NCBI GenBank assembly: GCA_965371805.1
Contig: CBDUZW010000016.1
Span: 16,486-80,485, forward strand
Reading direction: 5' to 3'
Source: JAOZTV01 sp965371805
GTDB taxonomy: Bacteria > Acidobacteriota > Aminicenantia > UBA2199
Length of the DNA stretch: 64,000 nucleotides
The notes beneath the pieces were generated by a model, which saw nothing but the letters and a program-made list of their open reading frames with translations, was not told the DNA's origin and ran no database searches. Position numbers and translations under genes: made by a program. Each line of letters opens with the position of its first letter. Positions within the stretch are counted from its first letter, which is position 1. Of the stretch, positions 25,568 through 35,329 are shown one piece after another.

Positions 25568-26628
25568 TGGAAATCCATCAGTTCCTAACATCTTATTCTT
25601 ATGGAGATGCTATAGGAAATGAGGCCCTGGAGATAAGAAATTATCTTAGGGGAAAAGGGTATAAATCAGAGATTTTTGCACTTTTTTATCATCCGAAATA
25701 TTCTGACCAAATTATTAATTATCTGGAATATGAAAAATATTCAAATGAAGATAATGTTATAATTTTTCATTTTTCGATAGGATCACCTGTATCAAAAAAA
25801 TTTGTACGTTTTAAAGATAAGAAAGCAATAATTTATCATAATATAACCCCATATGAATTTTTTCTTGATAGCCATAGAATACTTGCAAAAGACTGTTTTA
25901 AGGGCAGGATAGAATTAAAGAATTTTGTTGATAAGGTAGATATTGCCCTTGGAGATTCAGAGTATAATACTCAGGAGTTGATCGAATTCGGATTTAAAAA
26001 TACCGGAGTGGTTCCGCTTGTTATGAATTTTGAGAAATTTAATTCAGAAATATTACCTTCCTTTAGGAATATATTTAATGATTCAAAAACAAATGTTACT
26101 TATGTAGGGAGGATAATTCCGAACAAGAAAGTAGAGGATGTAATTAAATCATTTCATTTTTATCAAAAATACTTTAATAAAAATTCAAGGCTTTTTATTG
26201 TTGGTGAATACAGAGGATTTGAAAGATATTTTTCTGCATTACAAAAACTTATTCTAAAACTTGGTGTAAAAGATGTCCATATTTCAGGGCATGTACCGGA
26301 AGATGAATTGATCTCCTATTTTAAACTTTCAGATGTTTATCTTCATATGAGTGAACATGAAGGTTTTTGTGCCCCCATTCCTGAGAGTTATTATCTTAAA
26401 ATACCAGTAATTGCATTTAATGCCGGTGCTGTAAAAGAGACAATGAATAAGGGAGGTCTGCTTGTAAATCATAAAGATCATCTAAAAATAGCAGCCTTAA
26501 TTGATACTGTTGTTAATGAAAAAGATTTTAGAGAAAAAGTTATCAAGTCTCAGAATACTGCATTAGATAAATACAAACAAAATAAAACAGGCAGTACCCT
26601 TCTAAAATATCTAGAAAAGTTGAATTAA
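25567..26628 (+). CDS. Glycosyltransferase family 4
   Basis: A 353-residue GT-B retaining glycosyltransferase. The C-terminal nucleotide-sugar domain shows NVTYVGRIIPNKKVEDVI (about residues 178-196), DVHISGHVPEDELISYF and the EX7E-type region HMSEHEGFCAPIPESY (Glu at both ends, about 273-288). It transfers a sugar, of unknown identity, to a surface glycan at the cytoplasmic face of the membrane. It is coupled to the preceding helical protein. Its stop is one base away from the stop of the convergent next gene, which leaves no room for a normal terminator. Confidence 0.9.
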   Translation: MEIHQFLTSYSYGDAIGNEALEIRNYLRGKGYKSEIFALFYHPKYSDQIINYLEYEKYSNEDNVIIFHFSIGSPVSKKFVRFKDKKAIIYHNITPYEFFLDSHRILAKDCFKGRIELKNFVDKVDIALGDSEYNTQELIEFGFKNTGVVPLVMNFEKFNSEILPSFRNIFNDSKTNVTYVGRIIPNKKVEDVIKSFHFYQKYFNKNSRLFIVGEYRGFERYFSALQKLILKLGVKDVHISGHVPEDELISYFKLSDVYLHMSEHEGFCAPIPESYYLKIPVIAFNAGAVKETMNKGGLLVNHKDHLKIAALIDTVVNEKDFREKVIKSQNTALDKYKQNKTGSTLLKYLEKLN

Positions 26629-26629
26629 G

Positions 26630-27319
26630 TTAAGGCTTTGACATTAATTTATAAGCAGAGTTTGTTTTTAATTGAGTGGATACTCCTTGTGATTTGTCCT
26701 CTATCCTTCTTTTTATCTTTATATAATTCTCATTTATGGCTATAAATTTATTTTCAAATATAATTTTAGCGTATCCCTCGTGAGGATATACTCTAACCAT
26801 TTCTGCGGATTCCATAATAATGAATTTTCCTAAGTTCAAATATGATTTATTAGGTTCAAGAATATTATCACTGATTTGTCTTGATACTCCAGTAATTATT
26901 AAATAAGAATCTGATCCGGCAGTAGATTTTATTTCCCATAAGAACGGTTTTCTTGATAATTGTTGTGTCTTTTCTTGTTCCCTAAGCTTGATATCACCTA
27001 AATTGTCTGCATCGACATTATCTGTGATAAAAACAATTTCATTTACAGCAATGTTTATAAACCCCTTATAAACAGATGTAATATTTGGTTTTTCCAGTCC
27101 AGGACTTAAGCCGATGCAGTCTTCAAGAATTAGTTTTCCCTCTAATGCTTTTTGACTATAAGACAAATTTGTGGCACCTAAAGCTTTTGAAGCATTATTT
27201 TTGAATTTTAATAACCACTGCATACTAAATTGAGGATTATTCATGGCTTCACCAAGAACAACATAGTCTGTAAGCGGTGTGCTTATATAAATTTTCCTTT
27301 GCTTTAATTCTTTAATCAT
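26630..27319 (-). CDS. Unrecognised 229-residue protein
   Basis: I do not recognise this protein. It has no signal peptide or membrane helix and begins MIKELKQRKIYISTPL. The sequence alternates short hydrophobic strands and polar turns, suggesting a beta-rich cytoplasmic protein. The middle (about residues 70-110) is strand-like (KGFINIAVNEIVFITDN). The C-terminal half contains a repeated strand pattern around residues 150-205. It is the last gene of the minus-strand polyprenyl synthase/glycosyltransferase run, 38 nt after the GT2 gene. A role in the same surface-glycan pathway or in regulation is possible but unsupported. Confidence 0.6.
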   Translation of the reverse strand: MIKELKQRKIYISTPLTDYVVLGEAMNNPQFSMQWLLKFKNNASKALGATNLSYSQKALEGKLILEDCIGLSPGLEKPNITSVYKGFINIAVNEIVFITDNVDADNLGDIKLREQEKTQQLSRKPFLWEIKSTAGSDSYLIITGVSRQISDNILEPNKSYLNLGKFIIMESAEMVRVYPHEGYAKIIFENKFIAINENYIKIKRRIEDKSQGVSTQLKTNSAYKLMSKP

Positions 27320-27357
27320 ATTATTTGGTTTTCCTTTAAATTTTAATAACTATAACT

Positions 27358-28119
27358 TCACTTGTTTATTTTTTCATTTTTTAATTCAATACTCTTTATA
27401 TATTTCATAGCGGTAGCCCAGGATGATATCAATGCGATAAGGAAGCCTGGAAATCCGTCGAGGATGCCCATTTTCCAAATATAAAATCTGAAGAATGTAA
27501 TTGGAGGTAATATTATAGATCTTAAATAAAGGAAGTTTTTACCTTTTTTTACAATATCCTCTGCCTGCATTTTTGAATATTTATTTAATCTTTTTATATG
27601 GTCGGTTATATCCCTATAAGTGTAATGTAGGATATCTCCATTCAATTCTGAGGATATCTTTCCTTCTACTACTAATCTTTCATGAATCCGGCCTTCCCAA
27701 TTACTCTTATCTTTTCTGAATAACCGCAATTTTTTATCAGGGTACCAGCCTGAGTGTTTAATCCATCTGCCGAGATAAGATGTTTTTCGTTTTATTTTAT
27801 AACCTGAAAAATCCGTCCTTTCCAAATCTTTGATTTTTAGTATTTCTGTTCTTAGCACTTCAGAGACTCTTTCGTCTGCATCAAGGTTGAGAATCCAGTT
27901 ATTTGCAGCCTGATTCATTGCAAAATTTTTTTGATCTCCATAATTTTCAAACTCATTTTGAATAATAATTGCACCATTATTTTTTGCAATTTCAACTGTT
28001 CTATCTGTTGAGTAGGAGTCGACAACAATTATTTCATCAGCAATTTCATGACAGGAAAGTAGAGCATCTTCTAATCGATCCTCTTCATTAAATGCAATGA
28101 TAACTACAGATATTTTCAT
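27358..28119 (-). CDS. Glycosyltransferase family 2, LPS core WaaE/KdtX type
   Basis: A 253-residue GT-A inverting glycosyltransferase. The N-terminus has the family 2 opening (SVVIIAFNEEDRL) and VDSYSTDRTVEIA. The metal-binding motif is DADERV near residue 80, followed by GWYPDKKLRLFRK and a WEGRIHERL segment typical of the WaaE/KdtX group, which adds glucose to the LPS inner core. The C-terminus has a hydrophobic stretch (about 205-240) that may associate with the membrane. It lies 14 nt after the nucleotidyltransferase gene in the same operon. The donor sugar is not determined. Confidence 0.88.
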   Translation of the reverse strand: MKISVVIIAFNEEDRLEDALLSCHEIADEIIVVDSYSTDRTVEIAKNNGAIIIQNEFENYGDQKNFAMNQAANNWILNLDADERVSEVLRTEILKIKDLERTDFSGYKIKRKTSYLGRWIKHSGWYPDKKLRLFRKDKSNWEGRIHERLVVEGKISSELNGDILHYTYRDITDHIKRLNKYSKMQAEDIVKKGKNFLYLRSIILPPITFFRFYIWKMGILDGFPGFLIALISSWATAMKYIKSIELKNEKINK

Positions 28120-28133
28120 TATATTAAGATACC

Positions 28134-29000
28134 CTAAAGGTCAATAAGTGTCAATTTGTTATCTTTAAAAAAAACGATTTTATTGGATATTGTTGAATTA
28201 TTTATTGATACATTATCTAATATAATAGAGTTAACTATATTGGAATTTCCAGAGACCTGTACATTGTTCCATAGTATTGAACCATGCACCTTAGAGTCTT
28301 TTGATATATTGGTGGATTTAGATATTAGATTGCTATTTTCAGCGTCTATATACTTAATGTATTTAAATGAGGCGTCATAATAAAGTTTTGGGCTTCCGAT
28401 ATCAAGCCATAGATCCTCGTGTTCCAGTATTCTTATATCAAATTTATTGTTTTTAAGGGTGGTGAAAAAACTTTTGTCTTTAAAATGTTTTAAGATTTCA
28501 GTTTTAAAGATCGCGATACCTGTGTACATTTTACCATTTGTTTTTTTGTCGGAAATACCCCTGAATTTATCTCCACAGATACTTAATTTTGAATATTTAT
28601 TTTCCTTGTCACGTCTTACAAGCAATACGCCATCTGCATGTGTCTCATGTATCTTTTTTGCTAATTCTTTAATTGGGATTTTTAGAAAAATATCACCATT
28701 AATAACAAGTGTGTATCCATCTTCTAAAGCTTGTGTTTTTTCTAAGACAGCACTTCCGCTTAACTTTTCTTCAAAAATATATTCTATTTTTAAATTGGAT
28801 TTAATGTGATTCTTTAATGTTTCCGGTAAATAGTGTAAATTGATATAGCCTGACGTGACGCTGTTTGCTTCTAACTGGTTTAGGATTATATTTATTAAAG
28901 GAATACTATTTAATGGAAATACAGGTTTAGGTCTGAAGTTAGAAATGGGTTTTGCTCTTAATCCATATCCACCTGCAAGGATAAAAAAATTAATATTCAC
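28134..29000 (-). CDS. Sugar-phosphate nucleotidyltransferase
   Basis: A 288-residue protein of the GlmU/RmlA/mannose-1-phosphate guanylyltransferase type. The signature LAGGYGLRAKPIS...RPKPVFPL lies at residues 8-30. A metal/substrate Asp is in VINGDIFL, and DLWLDIGSPKLYYDA is the usual end of the catalytic domain. The last 60 or so residues form left-handed beta-helix hexapeptide repeats (VHGSILWNNVQVSGNSN). It makes an NDP-sugar for the neighbouring glycosyltransferases. Its start overlaps the end of the polyprenyl synthase gene by 11 nt. Confidence 0.88.
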   Translation of the reverse strand: MNINFFILAGGYGLRAKPISNFRPKPVFPLNSIPLINIILNQLEANSVTSGYINLHYLPETLKNHIKSNLKIEYIFEEKLSGSAVLEKTQALEDGYTLVINGDIFLKIPIKELAKKIHETHADGVLLVRRDKENKYSKLSICGDKFRGISDKKTNGKMYTGIAIFKTEILKHFKDKSFFTTLKNNKFDIRILEHEDLWLDIGSPKLYYDASFKYIKYIDAENSNLISKSTNISKDSKVHGSILWNNVQVSGNSNIVNSIILDNVSINNSTISNKIVFFKDNKLTLIDL

Positions 29001-29946
29001 GGTCCTTTATAAAATCAAGAATATTTAGTAAAATTAATTTATACTCTGAATCTTCAAATGTCGTTAAAAAAGAGACACATTTCTCATAATAATTATTAAT
29101 TATATCTAATGATTTTTCTTTTATTTTTTTTTCTTTAAATATTTTTATCAGTTCGGATTTATCCCATTTGGTAAAATCAATCTTTTTATTTCCTTCAATT
29201 TCTTTTAATAGCAGTATATAAGGAAGTGTGATTTTTCCCTCTTTTAGGTCATTAAACTGTTCTTTACCTGATTTGTCCGAAAAAATATCCAGCAAATCAT
29301 CGCTTATTTGAAACATTGATCCGAAGTTCAATCCGAATTCATAGAAGTTTTCATTTGTTTCTAAATTATCATTTTTTAATACAGAAATCATCTTTGAAAC
29401 AGCACCAAATAAAGCTGATGTCTTTCTTGAAATAATTTTGGTATATGTGTCTTCTGTCGTATTATAATTAAATGTATTTCCTGCTTCTATAATCTGTCCT
29501 TCTACCATTGCTCTTACAGCATCAAGCATAACTCTCATTAGTTTTTTTTCTTCAAGATTCTCCATTATCATTAATGAGTTTATAAAGAGGAAGTCTCCGC
29601 CCAGTACAGAAACATGATTACCAAAAACAGCATTCAATGTTTTATAGCCCCTTCTAAGATCAGAGTTATCGATAATATCATCATGGACTAAACTTGAAAG
29701 GTGAAAAATCTCAATAGCAGCAGCAACATCAGGTAGATTATTGACCGGGATCCTGCACATCTTTGCAAGAATGAAGAAGAGTGTTGATCTGATTTTTTTT
29801 CCCTTTAAAACAGGGGTGAAACTATTCATCTCTTCAATTAAATCTATGCTACTGTGAATTGAGTTTTCAATTATCTTGTCAGTTCTATTTAAAAGATCCT
29901 TTATAGGTTCCTGGATTAAGTCTAAATTCATCATACATCTTATCAT
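28990..29946 (-). CDS. Long-chain polyprenyl diphosphate synthase
   Basis: A 318-residue trans-prenyltransferase of the IspB/HepT type. The first aspartate-rich motif is HDDIIDNSDLRRG and the second is DDLLDIF, both complete. There is no bulky residue pattern just before the first motif that would stop chain growth early, so the product is probably C35-C50 for quinones. The start is uncertain: ATG at 29946 or the ATGATG pair 4-5 codons later, neither with a strong ribosome-binding site. It is first in an operon with the nucleotidyltransferase and GT2 genes, an arrangement that links isoprenoid and glycan genes without showing a shared pathway. Confidence 0.9.
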   Translation of the reverse strand: MIRCMMNLDLIQEPIKDLLNRTDKIIENSIHSSIDLIEEMNSFTPVLKGKKIRSTLFFILAKMCRIPVNNLPDVAAAIEIFHLSSLVHDDIIDNSDLRRGYKTLNAVFGNHVSVLGGDFLFINSLMIMENLEEKKLMRVMLDAVRAMVEGQIIEAGNTFNYNTTEDTYTKIISRKTSALFGAVSKMISVLKNDNLETNENFYEFGLNFGSMFQISDDLLDIFSDKSGKEQFNDLKEGKITLPYILLLKEIEGNKKIDFTKWDKSELIKIFKEKKIKEKSLDIINNYYEKCVSFLTTFEDSEYKLILLNILDFIKDREY

Positions 29947-30119
29947 TAATGCAATATTTTTGCAATCTTAAATATGTTTTGCTTCATATAATTTATTAAA
30001 ATTAAAAATTAACAAATAGTTGCATTAACTCAAGAATATGCTTGCTTTTTGCACTTTAAGTTGTTATTATATTAACTATTTTGTTGCAAGCCAGTCATGC
30101 AATGTAGTATTGAATCTAA

Positions 30120-30147
30120 TTGAAATCTAGATTGAAGACTTTATATA
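30120..30147 (+). promoter_or_regulatory. Candidate promoter of the large surface operon
   Basis: TTGAAA (30120-30125) and TATATA (30142-30147) are 16 nt apart. AAGGGG (30153-30158) then precedes the ATG at 30164. The position fits a promoter for the three-gene operon to 47295. Confidence 0.45.
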
Positions 30148-30163
30148 GTGTTAAGGGGTTTAA

Positions 30164-32812
30164 ATGAAAAAAAACAGATTATTATGTACAATGATATTTA
30201 TTTATTTTATGGTTTTAGTTTTTAATGTATCACTTTTTGGAGAAACGGTTTCTTTGAAGGTTATTAATAATAATACCAAATTATTTAAAAATGCTTCAAA
30301 AAACAGCATTATTCTTTTAATTATTCAAAAAGATATCATTTTAAATGGAACTAAAGTTGATGAAAATTGGTATCGTGTTGTATATATGGGCGCAAAAAAT
30401 GTAGATGGGCCTGAAGCAAAAAAAAAATCTGTGATTGGATATATTCATAAAGACTCTATCTCTACTATTGCACCTTTAAATAAAATTGCAGAAAATAAAA
30501 AGAAAAAAATTAAAATTAAAGCTAAGAAAAAAGATAAAATATTTATAATGGGCATGGGTATGGTCAGGTTGAATTGGACAAAGGTTGAAGGGGATGAGTT
30601 CAGGTTTCGGTCCAGTGACCTCGGATTACCATCGGACCTTTCTACAAGGGAACGAGCCTCGTTTATGGTAGATGGAACCTTTGGAAGTGGGAAATATGAT
30701 ATAAAAGGAAATCTTAATTATGACCCTGAAACCAGGATTACTGAGCCACCATTGGATTTTATATTGACAATAGGAAATGATAATACGAGAGTTACTATAG
30801 GAGACAATAGATCCGGAGTATTTCTTGACTCTTTATTTACGAGATATATGCATCCATTTAGAGGAATTTCTACACAGTTGAAGTCGAAGAATGCAGGGGT
30901 AGAATTTATCATTGGATTGGCAAGAGGTGAAACCGGGCTTGATGAAATACCGACCAGTATTGGTGCAGGCCCTTATAGTCTTGAAGAGGCACCTGTTCTA
31001 AGAGGAAGCGAAATAGTGTTTCTTGTCGTAAAAAGTCAGTCTAATCCTGAAAATGAGATAAAAAGAATCAGGATGGTCAGGAATAGTGATTATTTTATAG
31101 ACTATGATAGAGGAGATATAGTATTTTCCTATCCCTTATATCCAACTGATCAGATAGGTAATCCTCAATTTTTAGTCATAAATTACCAGTATGAGTCAAT
31201 TGCCGGGAGTTTTACAAGAGGGATAGGTGGCGTTAAGGCTTTTTATGAGCCATTTGATTTTTTAAAACTGAATTTTTCATATCTAGCTGATATGGATAAG
31301 AATATTGATTTTTCCGAAGCTGTAAAAAACAGAAGAGGGATCTACTCTCTTGGATTTGAAATAAATTCAAAGAAAGTGACGATGTTTACGGAGTTTGCAA
31401 AAAACGATGAGGTCTCATCAGACAATCAATATGCATTTTTTGGAGGAGGTGTTGTTAATTTTTCAAAAAAACTCCACCTTTTTTTTAATTCATGGCAGGT
31501 TGATCCGGAATTTCCAACCTTTGCAAATAGACAACTTGAGTATGGATTTAATCTATTTCAAGTATATCCTGTTTTTGCTCAAAGGAACATTTTTTTGTCT
31601 CCTTTTCAATTTACAAGAAATCTTGGGACACAATTATTCCCATTCACATTACTGGGGCTTGCTATTGATGAAAAAGAAAGCAATGGTTTCTTAGAGTGGG
31701 ATGATAGCGAGAATGTTGTTAATTTTGGATATGGAAGAAGAGATAAGATCTCTGAAGACTTAAAAAACAGGACTTTTTATTTATCTGCTTTCAGGGATAA
31801 AAAAAAATATCAGATATGGGGAAAATTCCAGGGAGAGACAAGCTTTGATGATAATAGAGAAAATACAGATCTTAAAGTTAACTCTTATATAGCAGGCTGG
31901 AGACAAAGAATTATAAAGAACTCAAAGGGAGGCGTATTCTTTCAATTGGATTATAATGGAACTGAAACTGATGATTTTTTAAATCTTCAGGAGGACAGTT
32001 TTAGACATAGTACCTCTTTCTCTCTCGAATATTTGAAGGAGAGTGAAGGGGTGTTCGGTGCTTATAGAAAGGAAACGCTTAAGGAAAAAGATACAGGTAG
32101 AGAGATTGCAGAGAGTAATGTCTTTGAATTTGGTGTTAAATTCCATTTTTTTAAGAATTTCTTTGTAGATTCCAGATATCGTGATGAAAAAAACACCAGG
32201 GATGGATTAGAGTCAACAGCAAATTTGGTCTCACTTGGAGCAGGATTTGAGAGTGAAAGGTTCAGAGGTATTGGAAGATACGAAGTACAGATAAATGAAA
32301 CTGATGGGAATGAAGGAAGAAGAGAATTATGGTCACTTTTTCTCTTTGGATCTCCTGTTAAACGAATGAGTCTCAGTTTAAAATATTATAAACGTAAGGG
32401 AAAGGATATTGAGAGTATTTTTCTCTCAGAAAGATCAGAAGAGCAGCTGAGTTTTAGACTTTTATATAAACCTGTTAATTCTCTAACTCTTTATTCACAG
32501 TGGAGATATGATATAAATGCAGAATTAGCTCCGCCTCTTGACCAGATCAAGAGTAATTCTCTCGCATCAATACAAGGATTAAAGTACAGGTTTTTAAGAA
32601 AATTTGAGTTTTTGATAAATTATAAGTTATTAAAAATATGGGGCCCAATAGAAAATAGCAAAGAATCATTTGCTGCAGAGATAGGGTATCTGATTCATAA
32701 GAATTTTAGATTGGGGATAGGTTATGAGATAGTGAATTTCAGTGATACTCTTATTTCTGAAAATAATTATAATTCCAATACAGGTTATTTTAAACTTGTA
32801 GCAATATTTTAG
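30164..32812 (+). CDS. SH3-domain outer-membrane beta-barrel protein
   Basis: An 882-residue protein. A signal peptide (about residues 1-28, ending near FG) is followed by a bacterial SH3-like domain (about 28-105; LFKNASKN, NWYRVVYMG, VIGYIHKDSI), a Lys-rich linker (108-127) and a long region of alternating amphipathic strands that ends in Phe (KLVAIF). This is the usual C-terminal mark of a barrel inserted by the BAM machinery. The segment about 265-350 (DYFIDYDRGDIVFSYPLYP) recurs in large barrel proteins of surface operons. It is 10 nt ahead of the DUF11 protein gene. Export or anchoring of the two following surface proteins is a reasonable guess. Confidence 0.75.
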   Translation: MKKNRLLCTMIFIYFMVLVFNVSLFGETVSLKVINNNTKLFKNASKNSIILLIIQKDIILNGTKVDENWYRVVYMGAKNVDGPEAKKKSVIGYIHKDSISTIAPLNKIAENKKKKIKIKAKKKDKIFIMGMGMVRLNWTKVEGDEFRFRSSDLGLPSDLSTRERASFMVDGTFGSGKYDIKGNLNYDPETRITEPPLDFILTIGNDNTRVTIGDNRSGVFLDSLFTRYMHPFRGISTQLKSKNAGVEFIIGLARGETGLDEIPTSIGAGPYSLEEAPVLRGSEIVFLVVKSQSNPENEIKRIRMVRNSDYFIDYDRGDIVFSYPLYPTDQIGNPQFLVINYQYESIAGSFTRGIGGVKAFYEPFDFLKLNFSYLADMDKNIDFSEAVKNRRGIYSLGFEINSKKVTMFTEFAKNDEVSSDNQYAFFGGGVVNFSKKLHLFFNSWQVDPEFPTFANRQLEYGFNLFQVYPVFAQRNIFLSPFQFTRNLGTQLFPFTLLGLAIDEKESNGFLEWDDSENVVNFGYGRRDKISEDLKNRTFYLSAFRDKKKYQIWGKFQGETSFDDNRENTDLKVNSYIAGWRQRIIKNSKGGVFFQLDYNGTETDDFLNLQEDSFRHSTSFSLEYLKESEGVFGAYRKETLKEKDTGREIAESNVFEFGVKFHFFKNFFVDSRYRDEKNTRDGLESTANLVSLGAGFESERFRGIGRYEVQINETDGNEGRRELWSLFLFGSPVKRMSLSLKYYKRKGKDIESIFLSERSEEQLSFRLLYKPVNSLTLYSQWRYDINAELAPPLDQIKSNSLASIQGLKYRFLRKFEFLINYKLLKIWGPIENSKESFAAEIGYLIHKNFRLGIGYEIVNFSDTLISENNYNSNTGYFKLVAIF

Positions 32813-32821
32813 GGGAAAAAA

Positions 32822-35329
32822 ATGAAAAAAATTTTTATATTAATTTTAATTTTTATTATAGCAGCAAATTTAGGTATTGCTGCAGATGAAGTGTTATGTT
32901 ATACCGAAGGAGTAACTGATTCTTCTTCATTTAATATTTATACTGGAAGAGATGATACAAATAATCCTATCAAATGGACTCATAATATTCCTGCTGGAAT
33001 ACTTGAAAGAGTGGTAAGGGTTGGTTTGTATATAGAAGCATATGATGTAGATTATCCATCTGATGATGAACATGACAGGGTATATTTTAATGGATATGAT
33101 CTTGGTCTTCTTGAAGGAATTAATAATACATGGATGACTGTTGAGAAAACTGTACCGGTAGAAGCTCTAAAATCAGGAATTAATAATCTGAAAGTCGTTG
33201 TAGATGAGTTAGGAAAAACCTGGAAGGTCACTATTAGAGCGAGTGAATTGAGGTTTTACTGTTCCACTGAAGACCCTGATTTTTCAATAGGTTCAACCCC
33301 GAAAACGAATGAAATAAATGCAGGTGATAAAGTAAACTATAAAGTTGATCTCGTTGCCTTAAATGGATTTGACAGCCCGGTTACCCTGAGCATTTCAGGA
33401 TTGCCTAAAAATAGTTCTGCTAAATTTTCTCCGAATCCAGCCATACCCACAATAAGTTCAGAACTTGTAATCTCTACAAATACAAATACTCCTACTGGTA
33501 AATATAAGCTTGGTATAACTGGAACTGGCGGTGGGCAAACTCACTCTGAAGAAGTAGAACTAAATATAAAGGACGGTACAATCTCTTTTATTGGGGAAAT
33601 TACAAATAAGTTTTTCCGCAATGTAGCAAAAAGTGGTGATATTATTGAGTTAAATGTAAACTTTAGAAATAGATCCGGGATTGAAATGAAAAAAGTTGAA
33701 GTTTATTCAACTTTTTCAGAACATTTTGAATATACAGGTGATGATTCCGGAGTTTCTCCAAGAATTCAAGGTGGTAAATATTCCTGGGTGATTTCAGAGA
33801 TGGCGGTGAATGAAACGAAGAATATTAATGTGAAATTTAAGATTAAAGAAGATGGATATTTTGGGGTAATTAAAAATATTTCCTATTTAGCACATAGTTC
33901 AATTCATAAAAGTTTTGAGTCAAACTATACAGAGCTTCTTATTCATAAGGAAAATATAAGTCTTGTTAAGAGGGTTGATAAGTCTCAGACAAAGCCATTA
34001 GGTGAATTAAACTATACACTTTCTGTAAATAATAACTCCTCCTTTCCTGTAAATGGTATTGAAATTGAGGATGTACTTTCAGATCATCTTGAATTTATTT
34101 CTCAGGAAAGTGATCTGGTCTTTTTAAATACAGGTAATAAACTTGTCTGGAAAACAGATATTGACATTAATAAAGAGGTTAAAATAAAAATAAAAGTGAA
34201 GGTAAAATCTTCTGTTTTTTCAAAAGAGATAATAAGTAATAAATTTAAGCTGAGTTCATCTGATATTAAAGAGGATCTTGAATCAAATACAGTCTCCTCC
34301 ATGGTCATTGCAGAACCGGTTGTTATAAGTAAGGTAAAATTTACAAAAAGAGCAGAGATCAGGCAGTCTGAGGTAGGACGGATAGTTAGATTTAGATTTA
34401 CAATTGACAATAACTCCAACTCTGTTCTGATTGCTCCAAGAATTAAGGATCAATTGCCACAGGGATTTTCTTATGTAAAAGGCACTTCTGTTCTTAATGG
34501 GTTAAAAACAGTAGATCCAATTGGAAAAAACGTAATAACCTGGAGATTGCCCGATATACCTCCTAAGAGATCGGTAACTTTGAGATTTCAGACTGTTATT
34601 GGTGCTGATGTAAAGAGAGGAAAAAACATTAATAGAGGTTTTCTTTATGCTACGGACAGTACAGGGAAAAATATTACACTTGATTCTTCAGATTTTATAA
34701 ATGTATCAACTTCAGGTTTTGTTTTTTACAGTGGCGTAGAAGGAACTGTTTTTATAGATAGAAATAAGGATGAATTCTACTCAACTGGAGACACAGCTCT
34801 TGAAGGGATAGAGATCAGACTCTCTACTGGCGATAAGGCATTCACCAATAAGATGGGTGAATATTCATTTAAGGACCTTAAACCCGGTGAATATGGATTA
34901 GGTATAAATAGGAGAACCCTTCCTGAAAGATTTAAATTGTTTTCACAATCTCCTGTTTCAGTGACACTTTTTGACGGACTCACCGATCAGAAGGACTTTG
35001 GGCTGGTATTTAAAGGCGATGATTTAGAGAAACCCTGCCGATTAAAAGGGATAGTCTATATAGATAAAAACAATAATAAAGTACTTGATGAAGGAGAAAG
35101 GATGCTGGAAAATTATACAGTGACTTTAGATAAGAAGACAAAAAGCAGGATTTCCAAGAAAGGGTATTTTGTATTCACCCATTTGAAAGAGGGAAAACAT
35201 TCTATAAAAATAGAATACGGTCATAAAAAATTAATAAAGGAAGTATCCTTGAAAATTGGGAAAAATTTGTTTTATTTCCCTGTTTTATTTACCGGTATAA
35301 CGATCAAAGTGACAGGAGATAAAAAATGA
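32822..35329 (+). CDS. DUF11/SdrD_B-type surface protein
   Basis: An 835-residue secreted protein. The signal peptide is residues 1-20 (cleavage near GIA-AD). A jelly-roll-like N-terminal domain (about 20-150) is followed by an Ig-like domain (about 150-250), three DUF11 repeats (about 255-370, 375-490, 500-630; markers such as NNSNSVLIAPRIKDQLPQGF) and two SdrD_B/Cna-B-type domains (about 640-750 with FIDRNKDEFYSTGD, and about 755-830 with YIDKNNNKVLDEGE). The Asp-rich loops are typical calcium-binding positions. There is no sortase or PEP-CTERM signal. Its stop overlaps the start of the giant gene (ATGA), so the two are coupled. Confidence 0.85.
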   Translation: MKKIFILILIFIIAANLGIAADEVLCYTEGVTDSSSFNIYTGRDDTNNPIKWTHNIPAGILERVVRVGLYIEAYDVDYPSDDEHDRVYFNGYDLGLLEGINNTWMTVEKTVPVEALKSGINNLKVVVDELGKTWKVTIRASELRFYCSTEDPDFSIGSTPKTNEINAGDKVNYKVDLVALNGFDSPVTLSISGLPKNSSAKFSPNPAIPTISSELVISTNTNTPTGKYKLGITGTGGGQTHSEEVELNIKDGTISFIGEITNKFFRNVAKSGDIIELNVNFRNRSGIEMKKVEVYSTFSEHFEYTGDDSGVSPRIQGGKYSWVISEMAVNETKNINVKFKIKEDGYFGVIKNISYLAHSSIHKSFESNYTELLIHKENISLVKRVDKSQTKPLGELNYTLSVNNNSSFPVNGIEIEDVLSDHLEFISQESDLVFLNTGNKLVWKTDIDINKEVKIKIKVKVKSSVFSKEIISNKFKLSSSDIKEDLESNTVSSMVIAEPVVISKVKFTKRAEIRQSEVGRIVRFRFTIDNNSNSVLIAPRIKDQLPQGFSYVKGTSVLNGLKTVDPIGKNVITWRLPDIPPKRSVTLRFQTVIGADVKRGKNINRGFLYATDSTGKNITLDSSDFINVSTSGFVFYSGVEGTVFIDRNKDEFYSTGDTALEGIEIRLSTGDKAFTNKMGEYSFKDLKPGEYGLGINRRTLPERFKLFSQSPVSVTLFDGLTDQKDFGLVFKGDDLEKPCRLKGIVYIDKNNNKVLDEGERMLENYTVTLDKKTKSRISKKGYFVFTHLKEGKHSIKIEYGHKKLIKEVSLKIGKNLFYFPVLFTGITIKVTGDKK

